Shown: positions 51,145 through 59,786 of the stretch, one piece after another
Layout: each line of letters starts with the position of its first letter
How positions within the stretch are numbered: position 1 is the stretch's first letter
NCBI GenBank assembly: GCA_049840435.1
Contig: JASGKY010000008.1
Coordinates: 1 to 64,000, forward strand
Direction of reading: 5' to 3'
Origin: JADLHS01 sp049840435
GTDB lineage: Bacteria; Verrucomicrobiota; Verrucomicrobiia; Limisphaerales; JADLHS01
Length of the DNA stretch: 64,000 nt
Made by a program: the position numbers and the translations under genes
The notes under the pieces: generated by a model
The model's input: the letters and a program-made list of their open reading frames with translations, nothing else
The model's database searches: none
What the model was told of the DNA's origin: nothing

Positions 51145-51585
51145 TTATTTGGCCGCGTCAGGCTTGGGTGCGGGTTCTGTTTTAGCCACTTCCCGCTTGG
51201 CGACCCAATCACGCGAGCGTTTTTCCCCATCGCGTTCTGATTCCGATTTGCCGGTGATGGTATCCCCACTGACTTTGCCGGTATACTGGATCACCATCTT
51301 GTTTCCATTGAATTCTCGCGTGACCTTGAAGGCAACTTCATCCCCTTTGATCGTGCCCTCGTCGATTGCCGTATCATTGTTTCGCCCCGAAACTGTCCCC
51401 GTGAGCTTCGCACCTTCGGCCTTAAGCTTGAAGGTGGTTTCCCGCACCTGTCCATCCTGATTGGTAAAGCTGGATTTCCAGCTGCCGGAAAGATCAATTT
51501 TTTTGTCCTCGGCACTTGCGTTAAGCGCAATGGCCAAGGCCAGACAAGCGGTGAGTTGAACGATGGATTTGATGGTCTTTTGCAT
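51145..51585 (-). CDS. Small secreted protein of unknown function
   Basis: The start at 51585 gives a signal peptide (MQKTIKSIVQLTACLALAIA, then LNASA-ED). The mature ~120 residues are beta-rich and hydrophilic: DLSGSWKSSFTNQDGQVRET, KLKAEGAKLTGTVSGRNN, EGTIKGDEVAFKVTREF and YTGKVSGDTITGKSESERDG. The pattern of short strands with W at the start suggests a lipocalin-like barrel. The tail is Pro/Lys-rich. Similar small secreted proteins are frequent in Acidobacteria and Verrucomicrobia, without known function. The gene is monocistronic, with a terminator at 51067-51106. Confidence 0.75.
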   Translation of the reverse strand: MQKTIKSIVQLTACLALAIALNASAEDKKIDLSGSWKSSFTNQDGQVRETTFKLKAEGAKLTGTVSGRNNDTAIDEGTIKGDEVAFKVTREFNGNKMVIQYTGKVSGDTITGKSESERDGEKRSRDWVAKREVAKTEPAPKPDAAK

Positions 51586-51840
51586 GATTCCAGTAGGTTT
51601 TAGGTTAAGGGAACTGGGCTTGGACGTAGCGCCCGAGCGAACATTCAATCCCGCATGCTCCAATTCCGAGTCAACCGCATTCGGAATTGTGGCACGCCAA
51701 CCCCGGAACAGATGTCACCTTTAACCAAAACCGTCCTTGTCTCCGGTCGCGGTGGATTCACCAAAACCGGTGCAAGGTTATCCCCCCGGCAACATGATGA
51801 ACCCACCCAAAATATCAGATTTCAGCCAGCACAAAACCCA

Positions 51841-53127
51841 TCAGGCTTTCCAAACCTGTCCGGGGGCGGTGGCAATGGTTGCCATGGCATTCCGCGTATC
51901 CACGATGCAGCCGGCCCAAGTCGCGAGTTCCTGATAATCGACACAGGCATGGTTGGTTGAAATCAAAACCAGATCGTAGCTGGAGATGGTTTCACGATTC
52001 CATGCGACGGACTTTGTTCCCGTCCAATGCGCATGTTCCCGAGTCGGGCGAATGATTGGAACATAAGGATCGTAATAAGCGACCTGCGCTCCACGGGCCT
52101 GAAGTTTTTCCAGCAGCACATAGCTGGGCGATTCGCGTTCGTCATCGACGTTTGGTTTGTAAGCGAGCCCCAATACTAGAATCTTACTGCCCTTCACAGC
52201 GCGTTGCCGGTCGTTCAGCGCATCGGCCACGCGGTGGATGACGTAATCAGGCATCGCGGTGTTGACTTCCCCGGCAAGTTCGATGAACCGCGTATTCTGG
52301 CCGTATTCGCGAGCCTTCCACGTGAGATAGAATGGATCGATCGGGATGCAATGCCCACCTAACCCCGGCCCCGGATAAAAGGGCATGAACCCGAATGGCT
52401 TGGTCTTTGCCGCGTTGATGACTTCCCACACATCAATCCCCATGGCGCTGTAAACGATTTTCAGTTCGTTCACCAAGGCGATATTCACGCCGCGAAAAGT
52501 ATTCTCCAGGAGCTTTGTCGCTTCCGCCGCGCGGCAGGAAGACACTGGCACGATAGTCTTGATGGCCTTGGCATAAAGTGCCGTGGCCTTCTCCAAGCAC
52601 GCCGGAGTGAAACCGCCCACCACTTTGGGAATCGTAGCCACTTTGCTGTCAGGATTACCGGGGTCTTCACGTTCCGGAGAAAACGCCAGATGAAAATCTT
52701 TCCCGGCTTCCAGTCCGGAGCCGACCTCCAACACCTCGCGCAAATCTTCATCCGTCGTTCCGGGATACGTGGTGGACTCCAAGACGACCAGCGTCCCCTT
52801 TTGCAGGTGCCGGGCGATAGTTTTACCGGTCTCAATAATGAAAGAAATATCGGGCTCGCGGTTTTTGTTCAAAGGCGTGGGGACGCAAATGATAATTGCG
52901 CTGACTTCGCGGATGCGACTGAAGTCCGAAGAGGCCGAGAAACTCCCGTTCTTCACCGCAGTCGCGACCGTTTCGGGAGCAATATGTTTGATGAAACTCT
53001 TCCCTTGATTGAGCAAATCCACTTTGCTCGTATCAATGTCAAGCCCCAGCACCGTCACGCCCGAACGGGCGAACTGCAGTGACAATGGCAGGCCAACGTA
53101 ACCCAATCCAACGATTCCGATTTTCAT
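51841..53127 (-). CDS. UDP-N-acetyl-hexosamine 6-dehydrogenase (nucleotide-sugar dehydrogenase)
   Basis: This 428-residue enzyme oxidises C6 of a UDP-sugar in two steps to the uronate, using two NAD+. It has the Rossmann motif MKIGIVGLGYVGLPLSLQFA, then ESTTYPGTTDED, LLENTFRGVNIALVNELKIV and the catalytic Cys in PGPGLGGHCIPIDPFYLTWK. The C-terminal domain has LVLGLAYKPNVDDERESPSY. The GGHCIPIDP and NTFR forms point to the WbpA/WecC group acting on UDP-GlcNAc or UDP-ManNAc rather than UDP-glucose. It is the last gene of the minus-strand glycan cluster and would provide the uronic acid that an amidotransferase could amidate. Confidence 0.9.
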   Translation of the reverse strand: MKIGIVGLGYVGLPLSLQFARSGVTVLGLDIDTSKVDLLNQGKSFIKHIAPETVATAVKNGSFSASSDFSRIREVSAIIICVPTPLNKNREPDISFIIETGKTIARHLQKGTLVVLESTTYPGTTDEDLREVLEVGSGLEAGKDFHLAFSPEREDPGNPDSKVATIPKVVGGFTPACLEKATALYAKAIKTIVPVSSCRAAEATKLLENTFRGVNIALVNELKIVYSAMGIDVWEVINAAKTKPFGFMPFYPGPGLGGHCIPIDPFYLTWKAREYGQNTRFIELAGEVNTAMPDYVIHRVADALNDRQRAVKGSKILVLGLAYKPNVDDERESPSYVLLEKLQARGAQVAYYDPYVPIIRPTREHAHWTGTKSVAWNRETISSYDLVLISTNHACVDYQELATWAGCIVDTRNAMATIATAPGQVWKA

Positions 53128-53239
53128 AGTCTGTTATTAATTTTAGCGTTTATTCGGTCGGGAAAACCATCATATCTACTACATCTTACTTTTCACTACT
53201 CCACTTGCCGCACGGACGAAATGCTCAAATCCTCTCATG

Positions 53240-54796
53240 CTAGCCTGTCCCTGCGTTTGCCGATGCTGGTAATAAACGGAAATAAACCAGCACCCGCCGC
53301 GCCGTCCGGGGAAAATGTTCCGGCGGCATCAAGGTGCAAATCCGCTTCACCGAAAAAACGCCGGTCCCCAACACCGCCACGAGGCCGAGGCCGAATGCAA
53401 CCGGTGTGATCAAAAACTTGGCGGCGACAAACACGCTCACGGCAAGTCCGACATAGACGGCGGCGATCCGCAGATTTTCAGCACTGCAACGAAAGCCGGT
53501 CAATTGCCGGACAATCACGTAAGCCAGCACCGTGTATATCAAATACAGCATCGCGAACGCCATCCCCACCCCGTTTAGGCCAAACCGCCCGACCCCAAAC
53601 CAGACCAGCGCAATGTAAAGCGAATTGGAAAACAACTCCGTGCAGAAAAATGATTTTTGCGCATTCTTGGCCATCATCACGAAGGACATCGGCCAACTGA
53701 ATGCGCGCAACAACATCCCCAGACAAAACCAGCGCAGCACTTCGGTCGCGGGCAGAAATTTTCCCGATGCCGCGATATGCAACAGCCACGGTGCCAAGAC
53801 CTGCGTCGCGAGCAGGGCCGGCCCCGCCAGCAACATCCCGACTTCCGCCTGTTCGTTGACGAGCCGATTGCACTCGGGGTGATTGTGCGCCACCGCCGTC
53901 AGCCGGGGATAATAATCCGTCCCCATCGCTTGAAACACGAAGCCCGCTAGATAACCGCTCAACAACCACGCCTGACTGTATAATCCCACCGCCTGTTCAT
54001 CCATCCGGTGCAGCAAGATGAGGGTCACCAGATTCATCACGCCCTGCATCATCACGCCACTTAGCATGAACACGAAACCAAGTTTTAATAACCCCTTGGC
54101 CTCCACCGTGATTTCCTGGCGCGAAAGCGATACGGTTTCCACCTTAATTTTCCGCGCAAACCACCAGGACGACAACAGCGCCATGAACGTGGCGCAGACC
54201 AGTGCCAAAGCGACAATCACCGTGGGATTCCACTTCATATGATGAAGCCCGTAGATAAGTGGAATGCTCACCCCCGCACCAAGCACCGCACCAAGCAAAC
54301 TATTTCGCGCATAATCTCCGACTCGACGCATCCCTTGAATCAGGGCGATCTGGCCTTGGGAAACTGTATTGAACAGGACGGTAAGCGCAACCAATGCCAC
54401 CAGCCCCGCCTGCTCACGATCCTTGAAGTACCACTGCGCAACCGGCACACAAAGCACTGACAATCCCACCGCCCCCATCAATCCAAGAATGATCGAAACC
54501 CGTCGCAGCGTCACCACGGTGCGCGCAATTTTTTGATGGTCGCCTGTGGCCACGGATTCTGCAATCTGCCGCACCCCGCTGTTGTTGATTCCTACTCCAG
54601 CAATACTGCGCGCCAGTTCGGAGATGGCCCAGCATGCGGCCCAGTAGCCCGCCCCGCCAGGCCCCAAAATCAGGGCGATGGCTTTATTACGCAGCAACCC
54701 TACCACCGCGATCACCGCGGAGGAACTTCCAAGCAGGGCCGATGATTTAAGAATCTGCCCGTACGATTTCTTACTGCTGGGAGTGGTTGAATCCAT
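53240..54796 (-). CDS. wzx: Wzx-type polysaccharide flippase (O-antigen translocase)
   Basis: The start at 54796 (MDSTTPSSKKSYGQILKSSA) gives 518 residues with 12-14 membrane helices, the MATE/Wzx layout. GLLRNKAIALILGPGGAGYW near the N-terminus and QGQIALIQGMRRVGDYARNS are typical of Wzx/O-antigen translocases. Such proteins move undecaprenyl-linked repeat units across the inner membrane. It lies 19 bases after the aminotransferase gene. Its presence indicates a Wzx/Wzy-type pathway, though no Wzy polymerase or glycosyltransferase is found within the window. Confidence 0.85.
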   Translation of the reverse strand: MDSTTPSSKKSYGQILKSSALLGSSSAVIAVVGLLRNKAIALILGPGGAGYWAACWAISELARSIAGVGINNSGVRQIAESVATGDHQKIARTVVTLRRVSIILGLMGAVGLSVLCVPVAQWYFKDREQAGLVALVALTVLFNTVSQGQIALIQGMRRVGDYARNSLLGAVLGAGVSIPLIYGLHHMKWNPTVIVALALVCATFMALLSSWWFARKIKVETVSLSRQEITVEAKGLLKLGFVFMLSGVMMQGVMNLVTLILLHRMDEQAVGLYSQAWLLSGYLAGFVFQAMGTDYYPRLTAVAHNHPECNRLVNEQAEVGMLLAGPALLATQVLAPWLLHIAASGKFLPATEVLRWFCLGMLLRAFSWPMSFVMMAKNAQKSFFCTELFSNSLYIALVWFGVGRFGLNGVGMAFAMLYLIYTVLAYVIVRQLTGFRCSAENLRIAAVYVGLAVSVFVAAKFLITPVAFGLGLVAVLGTGVFSVKRICTLMPPEHFPRTARRVLVYFRLLPASANAGTG

Positions 54797-54815
54797 CGCG
54801 ATACAAAACCAAATC

Positions 54816-55915
54816 TCAGGCGACCGCCTTAATTGCAGCAATTACTGCGTCCACCTGTGCGGATGTCAGGTGTGGCCCGATAGGCAGGCTGAGCACGGTC
54901 TGGGCTGCAGTTTCGGAGATCGGGAAATCGCCCGGCTTGCCTCCAAGATCCTTGTAAGCCCCAGCAAGATGCGCAGGCACCGGATAATGAATCAAGGTTC
55001 CGACACCTTCGGTCGCCAAACGCTGTTGTAACGCATCACGTTGCGCGTGACGAATGACAAACAGATGCCAGACTGGTTCGGCCCAAGTCGGCACGAACGG
55101 CAGGGTCACAGACGACAGGCCTGCCAATTCGGTCAGATAACGGGTCGCCACGGCCTGACGCCGCGCATTCCATTCATCCAGTTTATTTAGTTTCACCCGC
55201 AGGAAAGCAGCTTGGATTTCATCCACCCGGGAATTGAATCCCTTGAAATCGTGAAGTACTTCTTCTTTGATCCGTAGTTGCGCAACGTCCGCACCTGCTC
55301 GGCCAGTTGATCGTCATTGGTCGTGACCGCACCCGCATCGCTGAACGCGCCGAGATTTTTCCCCGGATAAAAACTGTGGCCCGCCGCATCACCAAGCGCA
55401 CCAGTGCGTTGGCCTTTATACCGTGCCCCTTGTGCCTGCGCACTGTCTTCGATGACCTTCAGCCCGTGCTTTCGCGCAATCGCATTGATCGGCGCCATGT
55501 CCGCCGGCTGCCCATAGAGATGCACAGGCATGATAGCCTTCGTGCGAGGAGTAATGGCCGCTTCAATTCGGGCTGGATCTAAGTTGCAGGTCTTCGCGTC
55601 CGGCTCGACGCCGATGGGCGTTGCCCCCGCGTAGGAAACGGCCAGCCAAGTTGCGATAAACGTATTCGCAGGGACAATGACTTCATCGCCTTCTCCAATC
55701 TCGTAGGCCCGGAGAATGAGGTGCAACGCGTCCAGGCCATTGCCGACGGCAACGCAATGTTTCACCTGACAGTAGGCTGCGAACTCCGCTTCAAATGCTT
55801 CCAGCTCCTTGCCCAAAAGATAGTAACCGGAGTCCATGACCCGGTGATACGCCGCATCAAACTCGGCGCGCAATTCGTCGTAAGTTGGTTTTAGTTCTAG
55901 AAAGGGTACTTTCAT
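54816..55915 (-). CDS. DegT/DnrJ/EryC1/StrS sugar aminotransferase (frame break near 55258)
   Basis: This PLP enzyme puts an amino group on a keto nucleotide-sugar. The N-terminal frame has MKVPFLELKPTYDELRAEFD, GNGLDALHLILRAYEIGEGD, VPANTFIATWLAVSYAGATP and the PLP-binding Lys in HSFYPGKNLGAFSDAGAV. Restoring one C near 55258 gives NYGSKKKYFHDFKGFNSRVD, joining the second frame (EIQAAFLRVKLNKLDEWNAR and so on). It resembles FdtB/QdtB, which make dTDP-3-amino-3,6-dideoxyhexoses. Its start overlaps the ketoisomerase stop (ATGA), supporting that role. The full length is about 366 residues. Confidence 0.9.
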
Positions 55916-56325
55916 TTTTTAATCGGCACTGCGGTTAGAAAATCCTGATAGTCACGGTAGTAATCAGCTTCGTCATAGTGATTCGAGGCGAGCACCATGC
56001 ATACTGAGCCAGAAGAAAAATTGTCGAGTTCACGCCAGATCATCGGACAGACGTAAAGGCCGTTGTAGGAGCGGTTCAGATGAATGCGCTTCTTCTCGAA
56101 GCCATCATCCAGCACGACATCAAAACTACCGGACATGGCCACGATCAATTGATGCAAATCCTTGTGCGCGTGTCCGCCGCGTTCAGCGCCCCCCGGCACA
56201 TCGTACAAATAATAAACCCGGCGGATATCAAACGGAACGTGACGCCCTCCTTCGATGAAGGTCAAGTTGCCGCGGGGATCACTGATTTTAGGCAGATCCA
56301 CCAAATGACATTGTTTCAGTCTCAT
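55912..56325 (-). CDS. fdtA: dTDP-4-keto-6-deoxyhexose 3,4-ketoisomerase (FdtA/QdtA, cupin)
   Basis: The start at 56325 (MRLKQCHLVDLPKISDPRGN) gives 137 residues, the usual FdtA length. The cupin has LTFIEGGRHVPFDIRRVYYL, VPGGAERGGHAHKDLHQLIV with the conserved HAH, and LYVCPMIWRELDNFSSGSVC. FdtA moves the keto group from C4 to C3 of dTDP-4-keto-6-deoxyglucose, giving the substrate for the next gene, an FdtB-like aminotransferase. Whether the sugar is the galacto (Fuc3N) or gluco (Qui3N) form cannot be told from sequence by eye. The reading from 56427 overlaps the upstream gene and is rejected. Confidence 0.88.
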   Translation of the reverse strand: MRLKQCHLVDLPKISDPRGNLTFIEGGRHVPFDIRRVYYLYDVPGGAERGGHAHKDLHQLIVAMSGSFDVVLDDGFEKKRIHLNRSYNGLYVCPMIWRELDNFSSGSVCMVLASNHYDEADYYRDYQDFLTAVPIKK

Positions 56326-56383
56326 AGTCTCAGAAAAATTTGCCGAACGAGATAAACGATAAGGCAAATGCCATGGCGTTTTC

Positions 56384-57048
56384 TCAGGCGTTCTGCAACC
56401 GGATCTCTTCCGGTGAAACCTCCTCATAGATCAACCCGCACGAACAGGTCAACCGCCCCGCCACCGCCGGCGGCAGTCGCAGGCTGCATTTACAGACCCA
56501 CCCCATTAACCGAGCGGGATTGCCATAAGCCAATCCGAAGTCAGGCACACTGTGCGTGATCACCGCGCCAGCTCCAACCATAGCATGCCGTCCGATCGTC
56601 AAACCCGGCAAGGTCGTGGAGTTTGCTCCGATGCTGCAACCTTCCCGTAAGATCGTTTGGGAAACTCAGGCGGGTACTGTTTGCTGCGAGGACGTTTATC
56701 ATTAGTAAAACAGGCATTTGGGCCCAGGAAGACATCATCCTCAATCAACATCCCTTCCCAGAGAGAAATCCCGGTCTTGATGGTAACCCGATCGCCGACC
56801 ACCACGTTACCTTCGATGAACGTATGATCACAGACATTGCAATCCGCCCCAATTTTTGCCTTCGGCAAGACATGCACAAAGGCCCAGATGCGCGTTCGGC
56901 TACCGATCTCTGCTCCATGTTCAACAATCGCAGCTGGATGGCAAAACCAGTCCGTCACCACAGCCCGCACCGCACTCGCCATCCAGTGCGGTTTTTCCAA
57001 ACTGCTGCTGGCAGCCAGATCGCGATCCTCACCTGTTGTCTTGTTCAT
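56384..57048 (-). CDS. Left-handed beta-helix N-acetyltransferase, FdtC/WbbJ-like (frame break near 56664)
   Basis: The N-terminal frame shows hexapeptide repeats: AAIVEHGAEIGSRTRIWAFV, HVLPKAKIGADCNVCDHTFI and EGNVVVGDRVTIKTGISLWE, followed by LGPNACFTNDKRPRS. Restoring one A near 56664 (AAAA) gives FPKTILREGCSIGANSTTLP, and the second frame continues GLTIGRHAMVGAGAVITHSV. The tail has four Cys (CKCSLRLPPAVAGRLTCSCG), a zinc-ribbon-like end seen in this subfamily. It likely acetylates the 3-amino sugar made by the next two genes. A dTDP-Fuc3NAc- or Qui3NAc-type pathway is inferred from the trio. Confidence 0.85.
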
Positions 57049-57202
57049 AAATCTAAATTCCCTGGTAAAATTGGGCGCAAAATCCTCGCCTCGGCAGCAG
57101 GAAACTTCACGTCCTGTTGCAAAGCTGCCAAACCGACGGCCCCATTCACCACTCCACTAACGTATCGGGATTTCGGGCAACGTCGGCTTGCCACAACGCG
57201 AC

Positions 57203-58189
57203 TCAAACGTCCAGTTCTTGCACTGTCACCACCAACTGCGGCTTCAAATGCAGATAGCGAGTCGCGTAACGCTTCATATCGATGTCCTTAAACACCTTCT
57301 CGACCTGCTCCGGGGTCAGCCCGATCGCCGGGGCAACTTCCGCCGCGGGAACGCTGTGGTTCTTCGCATAGAGACACAAATCCATTTTCTCATACGGCAG
57401 CGAGAAATAAAATTCGTCCTGCCCTTGTTCGAGGCTGTAAGTGTCCGTGGTCGGCGTACGCTTGCAATTCTTCTCGGGCACACCGAGGAATTCCGCCATC
57501 TTGTACACCTGCGATTTGTAGAGGTGCGCAATCGGTTTGAAGTCCGCCGCGCCGTCCCCGAGTTTCACAAAGAAACCCTGATCGTATTCCAAGCGATTCG
57601 GCGTGCCTGCGACCGCGAAGTTCAGTTTGTCCGCGTAGTAATATTCCATCATCTTGCGCACGCGCTGCTTGAAGTTGGTCGCTGCCAAGACACCGAGATA
57701 CGCCTCCAGTGGTAGTTTCGCCTTCATCGTCTTGCCATCCGGCGATTTGGCCACCACGCTGAAATAGTTGAAGCCTTGGTTGGTCAAAATATTTTCGAGC
57801 ACGATCTTGCTCTTCCAACCTGGACCGTATTCAGGAATCGCCATTTGAATGGCTTTCTCCTGGCGCGAATAACATCCCACCGCTTCGAGCGTTTTCGTGA
57901 TGTCTTCGATCGCCGAATCGATTCCAAAATGATTGGAAATGGCCTGGCTGTAACTCAACGTGTCCTCGGAGGAATGGCAGTCCGGCATGTGGATGCCAAA
58001 CACGCGTTCCTTGCCCACCGCCTTCACCGCCAACGCCGCCGTGCAGGAGCTGTCAATGCCGCCCGAAAGCCCCAACACCACGCCGCGGCGCTTGAAGGAA
58101 CTGAGCAACTTCTGGATTTCGCGCGTGATGATCTGCACCTGTTCGGCGTAATCAATGTTCAGTACGTCTTTGGAAAAAGGTTTGGCCAT
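57203..58189 (-). CDS. nadE: NAD synthase (NadE)-like PP-loop ATPase
   Basis: The start at 58189 (MAKPFSKDVLNIDYAEQVQI) gives 328 residues, about 50 more than E. coli NadE. It has the PP-loop GLSGGIDSSCTAALAVKAVG, FGIHMPDCHSSEDTL, and the NadE-type C-terminus GTPNRLEYDQGFFVKLGDGA, DFKPIAHLYKSQVYKMAEFL and KNCKRTPTTDTYSLEQGQDE. NadE amidates deamido-NAD+ through an adenylate with ammonia. This copy is embedded in a glycan cluster, 25 bases after an acyl ligase gene. It may serve housekeeping NAD synthesis, or it may be a paralogue that amidates a sugar or acyl carboxylate. An extra ~30-residue insert (RQEKAIQMAIPEYGPGWKSK) follows the first ATP-binding half. Confidence 0.8.
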   Translation of the reverse strand: MAKPFSKDVLNIDYAEQVQIITREIQKLLSSFKRRGVVLGLSGGIDSSCTAALAVKAVGKERVFGIHMPDCHSSEDTLSYSQAISNHFGIDSAIEDITKTLEAVGCYSRQEKAIQMAIPEYGPGWKSKIVLENILTNQGFNYFSVVAKSPDGKTMKAKLPLEAYLGVLAATNFKQRVRKMMEYYYADKLNFAVAGTPNRLEYDQGFFVKLGDGAADFKPIAHLYKSQVYKMAEFLGVPEKNCKRTPTTDTYSLEQGQDEFYFSLPYEKMDLCLYAKNHSVPAAEVAPAIGLTPEQVEKVFKDIDMKRYATRYLHLKPQLVVTVQELDV

Positions 58190-58214
58190 ATGAGTTGGGT
58201 TCGATTTGTATGAG

Positions 58215-59786
58215 TTAATGAATCTGTAAACTGGGCGGTTGAGTTGGTTGCGAGCCGGCCCCCGCCTGCCGCAAGACCGCTTTAAGGATTTTCCCGGACT
58301 GGTTCTTGGGCAGTTCATCGCGGAACTCCACCCACTTCGGATGCTTGAAGGCGGGCAACCGACGTTGCAGGTGACCTTTCACTTCCTCCTCCGTCAAGGT
58401 GGCATGACACCGGACCACAAAAGCCTTGATCGCCTCGCCTAACACTTCGTCGGGCACGCCAATCACTGCCGTCTCCAACACCCCTGCGATCTCCAGCACC
58501 ACGTCTTCAATTTCCTTGGCACTGACACGATTACCACCCGCTTTGATGATGTCCCGAGCGCGCCCGGTCAGAAAGATGTAACCGTCCGCGTCTTCGTAGC
58601 CGAGGTCGCCTGTGTAATAATAGCCGTTCTTCAACACTTCAGAGGTTGCAGCGGGCGACTTCCAGTAACCCATCATGATGTTCGAGCCACGTGCGGCGAT
58701 CTCGCCTTGCGTTCCCGTTGGCAGACGTTGGCCATGCTCGTCGAGGACTACGACCTGCACGTTCGGAATCGCACGCCCGATCGATCCCCATTTTAACGGC
58801 AATTTGTCCGGCTCAACGTACGTCAACCGCGGACTCGCTTCCGTGCTGCCATACATGACAAATAACTTCGCCTGCGGGAAAGTTTCGACGACTTCCTTCT
58901 GCAACGCTGGCGCCATGCCTCCACCCGCTTGAGTGACGAAACGCAGCTTCGGAAATTGCCGCGTCTTCAGATCGGTCTTCTTGAGCAGAATGGAGAATGT
59001 CGAGGGCACGCCAGCAAATCCGGTTACTTCCATATCACGCATCTTGTTCAGCACCGTGACTGGAAAAGCGAATTGATTGTCAATGACCAGCGATCCGCCA
59101 CTCAGGAAATGACTGTAAAGCAACGAGCGCCCATAAACATAGTAAAACGGCAGCACCACCATCATCCGGTCGCTCTCGAGCAACCCGAGATACTGGACGA
59201 TGGATTGCATGTTACTCGTGAGATTCAGGTGAGACAGCATCACACCCTTCGGTTCACCTGTCGAACCGGAGGTGTAAATCAACGAAGCTAAGTCCAGATC
59301 AATCCGGCGCGCAACCGATGCAGCAGCCTCTGTTTGATAAACTGTCGTCAGAAAATGCAAAGGTATCGGCGCGCTGCCGGGCGCGAAGCGCTTCAAGTCC
59401 TGATCCAACACCAAATGCTTCAAATCCGGCAGATCAGCAATAATGCCCGTCCATTGTTTGGCAAATTTATTCCCAGCGATTAACACCTGCGCTTCGCAAT
59501 CCAGCAGGAGTTGTTTCAACCCATCCGCCGCGAGTTCCGTATTGAGTGAAACCTCAACCGCGCCAGCCTTTAGCGCCCCAAAATGTGCGGCGATGTAATC
59601 GAAGGAATTTTCCAGCAAGATCGCCACCCGATCGCCCGGCTTGATACCCAACCCGATCAAAAAGGCTGAGACTTGATCCGCTTGGCGATCTAATTCGCCG
59701 TACGTCTTCCAAACGCCATTGTGCCACGCCGCCGGTTTGTCCGGATGCGCGCGCGCTGAATTTTCCAATATCGCTTGAACTAACAT
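58215..59786 (-). CDS. AMP-forming acyl-CoA/acyl-ACP synthetase
   Basis: This ANL-family ligase of 523 residues activates a carboxylic acid as the acyl adenylate and transfers it to CoA or an ACP thiol. Motifs: the P-loop LIYTSGSTGEPKGVMLSHLN, FVMYGSTEASPRLTYVEPDK, YYYTGDLGYEDADGYIFLTG, RARDIIKAGGNRVSAKEIED and the C-terminal catalytic Lys in LPKNQSGKILKAVLRQ. The substrate pocket cannot be read by eye. Its 5' end overlaps asnB by 7 bases, and an acyl carrier protein gene lies just upstream of that. The genes therefore look translationally coupled as one activating and loading module. Confidence 0.92.
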   Translation of the reverse strand: MLVQAILENSARAHPDKPAAWHNGVWKTYGELDRQADQVSAFLIGLGIKPGDRVAILLENSFDYIAAHFGALKAGAVEVSLNTELAADGLKQLLLDCEAQVLIAGNKFAKQWTGIIADLPDLKHLVLDQDLKRFAPGSAPIPLHFLTTVYQTEAAASVARRIDLDLASLIYTSGSTGEPKGVMLSHLNLTSNMQSIVQYLGLLESDRMMVVLPFYYVYGRSLLYSHFLSGGSLVIDNQFAFPVTVLNKMRDMEVTGFAGVPSTFSILLKKTDLKTRQFPKLRFVTQAGGGMAPALQKEVVETFPQAKLFVMYGSTEASPRLTYVEPDKLPLKWGSIGRAIPNVQVVVLDEHGQRLPTGTQGEIAARGSNIMMGYWKSPAATSEVLKNGYYYTGDLGYEDADGYIFLTGRARDIIKAGGNRVSAKEIEDVVLEIAGVLETAVIGVPDEVLGEAIKAFVVRCHATLTEEEVKGHLQRRLPAFKHPKWVEFRDELPKNQSGKILKAVLRQAGAGSQPTQPPSLQIH

